The notes beneath the pieces are model-generated. The model saw only the letters and a program-made list of their open reading frames with translations. It made no database searches and had not been told where the DNA came from. Shown in pieces: positions 8,539 through 16,505 of a stretch of DNA of 64,000 nucleotides; the first letter of the stretch is position 1, and each line of letters opens with the position of its first letter. This DNA is from Bradyrhizobium sp. STM 3843 (GTDB lineage: Bacteria > Pseudomonadota > Alphaproteobacteria > Rhizobiales > Xanthobacteraceae). The translations under genes and the position numbers were made by a program. The DNA lies in contig NZ_CAFK01000014.1 in assembly GCF_000239815.1 (NCBI RefSeq), positions 35,496 to 99,495 of the forward strand. Reading direction: 5' to 3'.

Positions 8539-9813
8539 ATGCTTGCCCCCTCCTCCGCCGCTCCCGAAACCGCCGGCATATCCAAGACCGCGCTCGATCG
8601 GATCGATGCGCATCTCAAGAGCCGCTACATCGACACCGGCCGTTTCCCGGGCACCCAGCTGCTGATCTATCGGCGGGGGAAGGTGGTTCACAGAAGTTCG
8701 CAAGGCCTGGCCGATGTCGAACGGAAGGTCCCGGTCAAGGACGATACGATCTATCGCATCTACTCCATGACCAAGCCGATCACCTCGGTCGCCTTCATGA
8801 TGCTGGTCGAGGAAGGCAAGGTCGCGCTCGACGAGCCCGTCGCCAAATACATTCCGGAATGGAAGGATCTCGGCGTGTTCGTCGCCGGCACCGCGCCCGC
8901 GTTCATGACCCGGCCACCGGCCCGGCCGATGCTGATCCTCGACCTGCTGCGTCACACCTCAGGGCTCACCTACGGCTTCCAGCAGCGCTCCAATGTCGAC
9001 GCGGCCTATCGCGAGGCGAAGATTGCCGCCGTCGACATGGTTGGGACCTTGCAATCGATGATCGACAATCTGGCAAAGATCCCGCTGGAATTCTCGCCTG
9101 GAGAGGCCTGGAACTACTCGGTTTCCGCCGATGTCGTCGGCTATCTCATCGGCAAGATCGCCGACCGGCCGTTCGAGCAATTTCTCAAGGAGCGCATCTT
9201 CGACCCGCTCGGCATGAGCGACACCGATTTCCACGTGCCGGCCGCCAAGGCGCACCGGCTCGCCGCCTGCTATTCGGCCGACGCAGGTGGTGGCATCTCG
9301 TTCCATGCCGGAGAACGCAAGGGTGGCTTCGTGCTGCAGGACGATCCGGCCAGCAGCACCTTCCTTTCGCGACCGGATTTCATCTCTGGCGGCGGCGGCC
9401 TGTGCTCGACCGTCCCGGACTATCTCACCTTCTGTCGCGCGCTGATCAATGGTGGTGAACTCGACGGCGTCCGCCTCCTGGGCCCGAAGACGCTGAAGCT
9501 GATGACCTCGAACCACCTGCCCGGCGGCGTCGATCTGCCCACGATGTCGCGCTCGATGTTCGCTGAGGCGGCCTATAACGGCATCGGCTTTGGCCTGGGC
9601 TTCTCGGTGACGATGGACCCGACCAAGACATTGATCCCCGGCACCGCCGGCGAATTTGCCTGGGGCGGAGCGGCGTCGACGGCATTCTGGATCGATCCGG
9701 CCGAGGAGCTGATCACGATCTTCATGACCCAGGTGTTGCCGTCGAACGCCTATCCAATCCGGCGTGAGCTTCGCACCATGGTGTATGCCGCGATCAGCGA
9801 AAGCAACGTGTAA
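8539..9813 (+). CDS. serine hydrolase, class C beta-lactamase-related
   Basis: A 424-residue member of the beta-lactamase/penicillin-binding-like esterase family. The nucleophile motif is SxxK at Ser76-Met-Thr-Lys79, and the second motif is Tyr193-Ser-Val (WNYSVSA), which takes the place of the YxN of true class C beta-lactamases. PGEAWNYS and LRHTSGLTYG are typical family signatures. No signal peptide is seen at the N-terminus, so a cytoplasmic esterase or amidase role is more likely than antibiotic resistance. The ATG at 8539 has GGAG 8 bases upstream. It is divergent from the dioxygenase gene with 147 bases between them. Confidence 0.85.
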   Translation: MLAPSSAAPETAGISKTALDRIDAHLKSRYIDTGRFPGTQLLIYRRGKVVHRSSQGLADVERKVPVKDDTIYRIYSMTKPITSVAFMMLVEEGKVALDEPVAKYIPEWKDLGVFVAGTAPAFMTRPPARPMLILDLLRHTSGLTYGFQQRSNVDAAYREAKIAAVDMVGTLQSMIDNLAKIPLEFSPGEAWNYSVSADVVGYLIGKIADRPFEQFLKERIFDPLGMSDTDFHVPAAKAHRLAACYSADAGGGISFHAGERKGGFVLQDDPASSTFLSRPDFISGGGGLCSTVPDYLTFCRALINGGELDGVRLLGPKTLKLMTSNHLPGGVDLPTMSRSMFAEAAYNGIGFGLGFSVTMDPTKTLIPGTAGEFAWGGAASTAFWIDPAEELITIFMTQVLPSNAYPIRRELRTMVYAAISESNV

Positions 9814-10074
9814 GAAAGAAGGGGCGATTGTTGCAGCAAAGCCGCGCGCGGAACATCCGCGCGTGGCAGCAAGACGCTTGGCCAATGCCGTTCCTTGCTT
9901 CTATGTTGGCCACGATGTGAGCGGCGTCTTTCAACAACATGTGTTGCAAAAGTGACCGCCGCAGCCTGATATCCTGCAGCCTATCAAGAACTGACCAGCG
10001 CGACCTCCACGCTCTGCTCTTCCTGCTTCGGCTCGCCGAACGAAGGGGTAAGCGCAAGTATAACGGGACCCCAG

Positions 10075-11589
10075 TTGCCGAAACTCTCCCTGCCTGTCCG
10101 GCTTGCGCTCCTGGTCGCAGGGACCACGCTGCCCTTGATCCTCTTCGCGGGCGGCATCGTCTTTCACAATTACGTGCAGGACCGCAGCGACGCACGCCAG
10201 CGCGTGCTGGATACGGTGCGCAGCATTCGTTTGACGCTCGACGCCGAGATGCAAAGGATGACGGGGGGCGTGCAGGTGCTCGCGCTGACGGATGCGCTGA
10301 CCTCCGGCGATTTCGAGCGCTTCCGCCCGATTGCACTCGGCTTTCTCAACCAATACGGCCGGGATGGCACCATTCTCGTCGCCGACAGCAACGGACGTCA
10401 GCTGTTCTCCTCGACAACCACGGACACGGCGAGCCTGCCGCCGCGCAACAACATGGACATCGTCGAGCGGGTCTTCAGGACACGGCAGGTGCAATATTCG
10501 AACCTGTTCTTCGGCGCCGTGAAGAAGAGCCAGATCATCACGGTGGAGGTCCCCGTGTTTCGCGACGGCGACATGGTTTACGAGATCGTCTTCAGCCCGC
10601 CGATCACAATGTTCCAGATCATCCTGGACAAGCAGCTGCCGAGCGCGGACTGGACGCTGTCATTGCTCGACCGCAACGGCGTCGTCTTCGCCCGCATTCC
10701 CAATCCCACCGATTCGATCGGCAAGCGCGCTTCCGATTCCGTCTACGACGCGATGATGCGACAGCAGGAAGCGACCCTCTCGACCGTCTCACTCGACGGC
10801 GTGGCGCTGATGTCGAGCTTCACCCATTCCGCCCTCACCGGCTGGATCATCGGCGCCGGCATTGCCGAACACTCGCTGGTCGCGCCACTGTGGCGCAACC
10901 TCGCCATCACCAGTCTGATCGGCGGGGTAATGCTTGCGATCGGCCTGGCCTTCGCGGTGCGAATGGCCACAACGATCGCGCGCGGCGAGATGCTGCACGA
11001 TCTCCTGATCGAGGAGCTCAATCATCGCGTCAAGAACACGCTCGCCATCCTGCAAGCGATCGCCGTGCAGACCTTCCGCAGTGCAAGCCGCACCGAGCGC
11101 GAGAAGTTCGAGGGGCGGCTCGGCGCGCTCGCGGAGGCGCACAATCTGCTCAGCAAGGAGAAATGGCAGGGCTCCGAGCTCGACGACGTGATCGCGCGCG
11201 TGCTGAAGCCCTATCAGCTGAACAGCCCCGACCGCATCCGGATGTCCGGCCCCGAAGTGCCATTGTCGCCGCGGCTCGCCGTCGTGCTCTCGATGATCGT
11301 GCACGAGATCGCGACCAATGCTGCGAAATATGGCGCGCTATCCAATGACGTCGGAACGGTGGATCTCTCCTGGGAGCTGATTGTCGACAAGGATGCGGTC
11401 AAGCCGCACGCCAAGCTCAGGATGGTCTGGCGCGAATCCGGTGGGCCCGTGGTGGCAGCGCCGATCCGGCGCGGCTTCGGCTCGAGGCTGATCGAGCGCA
11501 GCGCGCGCGACCAGCTCGGCGGCGAAGCCACCGTCGACTTCCTGCCGCGCGGCGTGGTCTACACCATCACCTGCGCGATCGAGCAGTGA
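10075..11589 (+). CDS. membrane-bound HWE-family sensor histidine kinase
   Basis: A 504-residue kinase with a membrane helix at about 8-30, a periplasmic Cache-like sensor (about 35-265, with VADSNGRQLF), a second helix at about 275-298 and a cytoplasmic kinase. The phosphoacceptor is His317 in LNHRVKNTLAILQAI, the N-box is HEIATNAAKYGALS (about 410-423), and the defining Trp452-Arg-Glu454 is present. HWE kinases often serve the general stress response or light sensing in rhizobia. No response regulator is adjacent, so it is an orphan. The start is taken as TTG at 10075 because no ATG or better start lies upstream in frame; this is the weak point of the call. Confidence 0.85.
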   Translation: MPKLSLPVRLALLVAGTTLPLILFAGGIVFHNYVQDRSDARQRVLDTVRSIRLTLDAEMQRMTGGVQVLALTDALTSGDFERFRPIALGFLNQYGRDGTILVADSNGRQLFSSTTTDTASLPPRNNMDIVERVFRTRQVQYSNLFFGAVKKSQIITVEVPVFRDGDMVYEIVFSPPITMFQIILDKQLPSADWTLSLLDRNGVVFARIPNPTDSIGKRASDSVYDAMMRQQEATLSTVSLDGVALMSSFTHSALTGWIIGAGIAEHSLVAPLWRNLAITSLIGGVMLAIGLAFAVRMATTIARGEMLHDLLIEELNHRVKNTLAILQAIAVQTFRSASRTEREKFEGRLGALAEAHNLLSKEKWQGSELDDVIARVLKPYQLNSPDRIRMSGPEVPLSPRLAVVLSMIVHEIATNAAKYGALSNDVGTVDLSWELIVDKDAVKPHAKLRMVWRESGGPVVAAPIRRGFGSRLIERSARDQLGGEATVDFLPRGVVYTITCAIEQ

Positions 11590-11595
11590 GGGCTT

Positions 11596-12330
11596 TCAGC
11601 CGAACCTCTGGAGCGCGGGAAACGTCTCCAGCAGCCAGATGCTGAAGCTCGACACCGCGCCGGTCAGAAAGCCGACGCCGGTTGCGATCATCAGCACGCC
11701 CATCGCGCGCTCGACATTGACGAGATGGCCGCGCATCCGCGCAAACAGCGTCGAGAATTGCTCGACCATGAAGGCCGCGATCAGGAAGGGAATTCCGAGC
11801 CCCGCAGAATAGACGGCAAGCAGCCCGGCGCCCTTGGCGACGGTGGCCTCCGCCGCGGCGATCGACAGGATTGCCGCCAGGATCGGACCGATGCAGGGGG
11901 TCCAGCCGAAGGCAAATGCAAGCCCCATCACATAGGCCCCCCACAACCCGACGGGCTTCGGGATCGTCAGCCGCCCCTCGCGCATCAAGAGGCTGATCCG
12001 GGTGAGCCCCAGGAAATGCAAGCCCATCACGATGATGACGATGCCCGCGAGGATCGACAGTTCTTGCGACCAGGCCCGGATCAATTCTCCGATCAGCGAG
12101 GCGCTCGCGCCCAGCATCACGAATACGGTCGAGAAACCGAGCACGAACAGCGCTGCCGAGATCATCACGGCGCGCTGCGAGGCCGCGGACGGCTCATCGC
12201 TCTCGATATGCTCGATCGTGGCGCCGGTCAGATAGACCAGATAGGGCGGGACCAGCGGCAGCACGCAGGGCGAGAGGAAGCTGACCAGGCCGGCAATGAG
12301 CGCAGCCGGAATCGACACGTTTTGAATCAT
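11596..12330 (-). CDS. ccdA: cytochrome c biogenesis protein CcdA (thiol-disulfide transporter)
   Basis: A 244-residue, six-helix inner-membrane protein that moves reducing equivalents from cytoplasmic thioredoxin to periplasmic thiol proteins, including those needed for haem attachment to c-type cytochromes. The two redox cysteines are seen in mirrored motifs: Cys22 in SFLSPCVLPLVPPY and Cys146 in FGWTPCIGPI. The start MIQNVSIPA (12330) was preferred over one ten codons upstream because it begins just before the first helix. It is convergent with the HWE kinase gene. The window encodes several c-type cytochromes (FixO, FixP, SoxX, SoxA) and periplasmic thioredoxins that would need it. Confidence 0.9.
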   Translation of the reverse strand: MIQNVSIPAALIAGLVSFLSPCVLPLVPPYLVYLTGATIEHIESDEPSAASQRAVMISAALFVLGFSTVFVMLGASASLIGELIRAWSQELSILAGIVIIVMGLHFLGLTRISLLMREGRLTIPKPVGLWGAYVMGLAFAFGWTPCIGPILAAILSIAAAEATVAKGAGLLAVYSAGLGIPFLIAAFMVEQFSTLFARMRGHLVNVERAMGVLMIATGVGFLTGAVSSFSIWLLETFPALQRFG

Positions 12331-12554
12331 GCAATACCTGCAAAGTCCTCGCCGGAGCACAACGCCAGCAGCCCGCGCTGCGCCGCCTCATGCCGCCAAT
12401 GCAGGAAATACGCAAGAGATGCGCGGCTGGTTACGCTGACCACCCTCCCCTGTGAACCGGGTTATCAGCCATTTCAACCGGGCGGGGCCGCCAGGGCCCG
12501 GTTGCTCCGATCACAAACGCGCCATCAATCGTGTCCAGCGGACACGGTAACCAT

Positions 12555-12827
12555 CTACTTGACGAGCCGCAGCAGCGGACGCCGGCGCTGGCCTGGCTGA
12601 AGCTTGGGATCGCGCAACTTGTTCGGATTGTCGGCTTGCACCATTTCGTCGCACAAGCTCTTGAGATCCTCCTCGCTCAGGTCATTGAGCTTCATTCGGA
12701 GGTCGAGCACTGCGACCGAAACCAGATGGGCCGTATCCCGATGTCCTGCCACGGCCAGCGCCGCGCGGCATTGCTCGAGGGTGGCAAGCACAGCAAGCAA
12801 CTGTTCGTCTGAATGAGGCACAGCCAT
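12555..12827 (-). CDS. small conserved hypothetical protein
   Basis: A 90-residue soluble, mostly helical protein: EQLLAVLATLEQCRAALAVAG and VAVLDLRMKLNDLSEEDLKSLCDEM read as amphipathic helices, and the tail is basic (QRRRPLLRLVK). I do not recognise a named family. Its composition and codon bias look like real coding sequence, and no signal peptide or membrane helix is present. GGAAT lies just before the ATG. A 20-codon reading frame with a strong ribosome-binding site ends 9 bases upstream, which suggests a small transcript carrying both. Confidence 0.55.
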   Translation of the reverse strand: MAVPHSDEQLLAVLATLEQCRAALAVAGHRDTAHLVSVAVLDLRMKLNDLSEEDLKSLCDEMVQADNPNKLRDPKLQPGQRRRPLLRLVK

Positions 12828-12836
12828 ATTCCGTTT

Positions 12837-12899
12837 CTAGCTGACAACGACGTCCAGGCGGATGGATCCCGCCCCGCCCATGGACCACAGATGCGTCAT
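12837..12899 (-). CDS. 20-residue mini-ORF with a strong ribosome-binding site
   Basis: The minus strand carries GAGGGGGAAAGAC directly before an ATG at 12899. The frame is 20 codons (it starts MTHLWSMGG) and ends with TAG at 12837, nine bases before the 90-residue gene. The Shine-Dalgarno is stronger than that of most genes here. It may be a leader peptide or an upstream ORF coupling translation to the next gene. No family is recognisable at this length. Confidence 0.35.
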   Translation of the reverse strand: MTHLWSMGGAGSIRLDVVVS

Positions 12900-12915
12900 G
12901 TCTTTCCCCCTCTTG

Positions 12916-13236
12916 TCACCCGCGGCTCCCATAAACCGCCGGGCTCACCACCACATGAGCCCACGTGACAGGCAACTCGATGCGATGCCCACTAAACGCA
13001 TCTGTCAACCTGGCAAACCGTTCATCATAATAACACGAGGGACCACCGTGTTCGATTACCATTTCGCCGCCGCACGATGAAAAAGCCTCGATTTCGCGTG
13101 TTCCCCTCGAGATACCCTTGAGATCTTGCCCATTCGCACTTGCAATCCCACCGCCAACGGTACGTTGATGCGGCCCAGAGCGGCGAGCCGCCCGCTCCGG
13201 CATGGAATGTTGATCAATTTCTGGCGCAAAATCCAT
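12916..13236 (-). CDS. hypothetical protein (uncertain)
   Basis: A possible frame of 106 codons starting MDFAPEID and ending VVVSPAVYGSRG. The C-terminal 50 residues (GGEMVIEHGG, CYYDERFARLTDAF, IELPVTWAHVVV) look like folded protein, and the codons there have mixed third bases unlike an antisense shadow. No Shine-Dalgarno is visible before 13236 or before the alternative ATG at 13203. It would end 16 bases before the 20-codon mini-ORF. The stretch is less GC-rich than its surroundings. I treat it as a candidate only; it may be a decayed gene. Confidence 0.3.
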   Translation of the reverse strand: MDFAPEIDQHSMPERAARRSGPHQRTVGGGIASANGQDLKGISRGTREIEAFSSCGGEMVIEHGGPSCYYDERFARLTDAFSGHRIELPVTWAHVVVSPAVYGSRG

Positions 13237-13298
13237 GGCGCGGAACCAACGATGTCCGTAATTTGGCGGAATCAGTCTAGCAGGCGGAGAAAGCTTGT

Positions 13299-14528
13299 AT
13301 GCGCTTTGTGGTGGAACAGGGCGTTCCTCAGGATGAACACCGGACCGATGATCCGGACCAGCCCGCGCTCGACACGCCCGGCCTTGCGGAGACAGCCGCG
13401 CCTGGCTTGCTTGCAAGCGAATCCCCCATGGCCGACACCAGCGCGAACACTTCGGCCGCCAGCAAGCCGCCGCTGCGCGGGCCGGCCAGCAGATTTGGAT
13501 CCACCAAGGCGACGACCGCGAAATCACCACTTGCCAGCCTGACCGATTGGGACGCGGCGCGGATCTTTCTGGAAGTCGCGCGCTCAGGCAGCTTCCGCTC
13601 GGCCGCCGAACGGTTGAGTCTCTCGATCAACGCGGTGCGCCGCCGGATTGATGATTTCGAACGGCAGGTCGGCGCCACACTCTTCACCCGGGACGTGCAT
13701 GGGGCCAGGCTCACTGATGACGGCGCGCTGGTGGTGTCCGCCGTCGAACGGATGGAGGCCGCCTCGTTCGAGCTCTTGCGCGCCGGCGACAGTCTTGCCA
13801 ACGCAGCCTCCGGCGAGGTGAGGGTCGCAGTGACTGAAGGGCTCGGCACGTTCTGGCTCGCGCCGCGCCTGGTCGAATTTCAACAGACGTTTCCAAACAT
13901 CCTGATTGATCTCCACTGCGCGATGCGCTCCGCGGACGTGTCGCGGCATGAGGCTGACATCGCCATCCATCTGTCGCGGCCGGCTGCGCTTGATGTCAAA
14001 CTGGTCAGGCTCGGCCGCATGCACCTGATGCTCTTCGCGAGCCGGAAATACCTGGACATACACGGTTCGCCCAAAACGGTTGACGACATCGGAAAACATC
14101 GCTTGGTGATACAGGTGGCGGACGAAGCCGCAGCCAACGAAGCCTTCGCGAGCATGTTTCCCGGCTATGACCAGCGTGACCTGGTGGTGATGAGAACCAA
14201 TGTCTCGAGTGCAAACTACTGGGCCGTCGCCCACGGTGCCGGAATCGGGGTATTTCCCACCTATGCCTGTGCGCTAGGCGGGAAGATCATACCGCTTGAG
14301 GTTGATTTGAGATGGTCATACGATATCTGGCTGACGTATCATGCGACGAGTGGCCGCATCCCTAGGGTGCGCCACATGATCGACTGGCTGGTGGAGGCCT
14401 TTAACCCTGGCAAATACCCGTGGTTTAAGGACGAATTCATCCATCCACAGCAACTTAAAACAGTATATATGGGTGAACCCCTGACCCATCTGTTCGGGGG
14501 ATTTTCAACCGAAGGACGGTATGACTAG
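13299..14528 (+). CDS. LysR-family transcriptional regulator with a long N-terminal extension
   Basis: The winged helix-turn-helix begins only near residue 80 (LTDWDAARIFLEVARSGSFR, then AERLSLSINAVRRRID), followed by a LysR-type effector domain with EVRVAVTEGLGTFWLAPRL. It is 409 residues long from the ATG at 13299, which has GGCGGAGAAAG upstream, against about 300 usual for the family. A second ATG at 13428 (MADTSANTS) would give 366 residues but has no ribosome-binding site. The extension is rich in Pro, Ala and Ser and probably disordered. The C-terminus also carries about 35 extra residues (YPWFKDEFIHPQQL). Its TAG stop is directly followed by the ATG of the XRE regulator, so the two are co-transcribed. 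Confidence 0.75.
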   Translation: MRFVVEQGVPQDEHRTDDPDQPALDTPGLAETAAPGLLASESPMADTSANTSAASKPPLRGPASRFGSTKATTAKSPLASLTDWDAARIFLEVARSGSFRSAAERLSLSINAVRRRIDDFERQVGATLFTRDVHGARLTDDGALVVSAVERMEAASFELLRAGDSLANAASGEVRVAVTEGLGTFWLAPRLVEFQQTFPNILIDLHCAMRSADVSRHEADIAIHLSRPAALDVKLVRLGRMHLMLFASRKYLDIHGSPKTVDDIGKHRLVIQVADEAAANEAFASMFPGYDQRDLVVMRTNVSSANYWAVAHGAGIGVFPTYACALGGKIIPLEVDLRWSYDIWLTYHATSGRIPRVRHMIDWLVEAFNPGKYPWFKDEFIHPQQLKTVYMGEPLTHLFGGFSTEGRYD

Positions 14529-14924
14529 ATGAACAAATCAGCGGCAAAAAAGATGAAGCAGCGCAGCGCCGGCAAGCCCGACATCGAACTTGGCAAGCGC
14601 ATCCGGCTGCGGCGCGTCGAACAGAAGATCTCGCAGGCTGAACTCGGCGAGAAGCTCGGCGTCAGCTTCCAGCAGGTCCAGAAGTACGAGAAAGGCGTCA
14701 ACCGGGTCGGCGCTGCTCGTCTGCAGCAGATTGCCAACGCGCTCGATGTGCCGGTCACCTTCTTCTATGACGGCGACAGCAAGGCGCGTGAGGTCGAGAG
14801 CCTGCTGTTTCTCGACAGCGCCTTCAGCCTGCGGTTGCTGCGCGCCTACAGCAAGATCAAGGACCAGACGGTACAGCGTCAGCTGGTGTCCCTGATGGAA
14901 TCGATCGCGGCAAACGAGGAATAG
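14529..14924 (+). CDS. XRE-family helix-turn-helix regulator
   Basis: A 131-residue DNA-binding protein. The HTH spans about residues 21-75 (LGKRIRLRRVEQKISQAEL, LGVSFQQVQKYEKGVNRVGA), followed by a short helical C-terminus (SAFSLRLLRAYSKIKDQ). It resembles the small rhizobial regulators of the PraR type, which act in biofilm, nodulation or quorum control; that likeness is from memory. GAAGGACGG precedes the start, within the end of the LysR gene, and the stop and start codons abut, so translation is probably coupled. Confidence 0.85.
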   Translation: MNKSAAKKMKQRSAGKPDIELGKRIRLRRVEQKISQAELGEKLGVSFQQVQKYEKGVNRVGAARLQQIANALDVPVTFFYDGDSKAREVESLLFLDSAFSLRLLRAYSKIKDQTVQRQLVSLMESIAANEE

Positions 14925-15289
14925 AAGCGGCCGGATCTGACCTCGTCAGATACGCCACCTCATGCCAGTGAAATATCTTCGCTCGAGGGCGCGACTTGGG
15001 GGCGCCAAGCATGATGCTTGCTCGGGCGAGTTCACTGCATTGCTGTCGACAGGATGAGCCATAGCGGCCGGACGCCCCCGGCCCTAATCGGCCGCAATGG
15101 CCGGCTTTGGCGTTGTGGCACTGTTGGCTTCATCGGGCGTGACGTGCCCTGATCGCCATTCGGCAGCCGCCTTTTTTTGTGGCCGCGACAGGCCCGACGC
15201 TCTCCCAGAATTGCCGGTCCCGACGATCTCATTTTACGGTTAACGCGCGCTGAATCGGCACCTCAAATCAGGCGCGCCGATCGCGCGAC
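14925..15289. other. intergenic region, no gene seen
   Basis: A 365-base gap between the convergent XRE and dehydrogenase genes. It contains several GGCCGG/CCGGCC-rich short inverted repeats at about 15060-15115 that could form a bidirectional stop signal, but no T-run follows them. The only reading frames are short and arginine-rich, and I consider them chance. Confidence 0.5.
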
Positions 15290-16369
15290 TTAAAGCGCCT
15301 CGATCACCGCCTTGGCGACATCGACCGTGCCGCTACCGCCGCCGAACTCAAACGGCTTGACGCCGCCGGCGTAGGCCTGATCCACGGCCCGCTCAATGCG
15401 CTCGGCCGCCTCGGCGGCGCTCTCGATGCCGTGCTTGTCGGCAAGCCAGTCCAGCATCATGGCAGCGGAAAGGATCATGGCGGTCGGGTTGGCCTTGCCC
15501 TGGCCCATGATGTCGGGAGCCGTCCCGTGACACGGCTGGAACACGGCACGGCTGTCGCCGATATCCGCCGAGGGCGCCATGCCCATGCCGCCGATCAGGC
15601 CGGCGGTGAGATCGGAGAGGATGTCGCCGAACATGTTCTCCGTCACCATGACGCCGAAATCCCAAGGGCGCCTCACCAGCATCGCCGCGCAGGCATCGAC
15701 GTAAAGCCGCTCGGTCTTGACGTCCGGATGACGTTGAGCCGCCTCGTCGAACATCTCACGAAAGAAGGCGAAGGCCTTGAAGACGTTGGCCTTGTCGACG
15801 CAGGTCAAAGTGCTGCTGCGGCCGCGGGCGCGGCGCCGCTCGGCCAGCTTGAAGGAAAACGCGAACAGGCGCTCCGACGTCTTGCGGGTGATGACGAGCG
15901 TCTCGCGCGCCTCCCCCTCGGTCACGACGCCCTTCCCCATCGAGGCAAACAGGCCTTCGGTCGACTCGCGGATCAGCACGAGATCGATGCCTTTGACGTC
16001 GGCGCCGACGATCGGGCTCGGCACGCCCGGGATCAGCCGCGCCGGCCGCACACCGGCGTAGAGATCGAAGTGAAAGCGCAGCTCGATCTGCGGCGCGATC
16101 TCGGTGTTGTCGGGATAACGCACCGACGGCAGGCCGCAGGCGCCGAGCAGGATCGCGTCCGCCTCCTCACACAGCTTCACGGTCGATTCCGGCATCGAGG
16201 TGCCGGTCGCAAGATAATGGCCGGCGCCGGCCGGCGCTTCCGTAAAACGGAACGAGAGACCCGCTTTGGCCTCGACCTTGCGCAGGACTTCAAGCGCCGG
16301 CCGCATGACCTCGGGACCGATGCCGTCGCCGGGCAGAACTGCGATGTGGAGGGCGTTGGACGGAAGCAT
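15290..16369 (-). CDS. isocitrate/isopropylmalate dehydrogenase-family enzyme (beta-decarboxylating)
   Basis: A 359-residue NAD(P)-dependent oxidative decarboxylase of a 2-hydroxy acid. Family signatures are LPGDGIGPEV at the N-terminus, RESTEGLF, the metal-binding NMFGDILSDL with its conserved aspartates, and HGTAPDIMGQGKANP. AGVRPARLIPGVPSP is typical of the tartrate/3-isopropylmalate-like branch rather than true leuB. With no leucine genes nearby, the substrate is open. The start at MLPSNALHIAV (16369) was chosen because the 22 codons upstream run into a palindromic repeat. A paralogue is encoded at 47048. Confidence 0.85.
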   Translation of the reverse strand: MLPSNALHIAVLPGDGIGPEVMRPALEVLRKVEAKAGLSFRFTEAPAGAGHYLATGTSMPESTVKLCEEADAILLGACGLPSVRYPDNTEIAPQIELRFHFDLYAGVRPARLIPGVPSPIVGADVKGIDLVLIRESTEGLFASMGKGVVTEGEARETLVITRKTSERLFAFSFKLAERRRARGRSSTLTCVDKANVFKAFAFFREMFDEAAQRHPDVKTERLYVDACAAMLVRRPWDFGVMVTENMFGDILSDLTAGLIGGMGMAPSADIGDSRAVFQPCHGTAPDIMGQGKANPTAMILSAAMMLDWLADKHGIESAAEAAERIERAVDQAYAGGVKPFEFGGGSGTVDVAKAVIEAL

Positions 16370-16393
16370 CCGAAGGTCCCATGATAAGAAGTG

Positions 16394-16496
16394 GTCATTC
16401 CGGGGCGATGCGAAGCATCGAACTATGGTGCGCAATTGCGCACCTGAGGATCTCGAGATTCCGGGTCCGGTCCTTCCGGACCGTCCCGGAATGACG
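16394..16496. repeat. palindromic intergenic repeat, copy 2
   Basis: It shares with copy 1 the outer arms (GTCATTCCGGGGCGATGCGA at the left, GTCCCGGAATGACG at the right) and the inner TCTCGAGATTCCGGGT. It differs by an inserted perfect 18-base palindrome, GGTGCGCAATTGCGCACC (16427-16444), and a second small hairpin GGTCCGGTCCTTCCGGACC-like near 16468-16484. It lies between two minus-strand genes and ends nine bases before the stop of the alcohol dehydrogenase gene. Confidence 0.85.
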
Positions 16497-16505
16497 GGAT
16501 ATCAC

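Noticed and set aside
15032..15232. A 66-codon minus-strand frame between the XRE and dehydrogenase genes
   Set aside because: It is an arginine/proline-rich composition without a ribosome-binding site, in a region of GGCCGG repeats.
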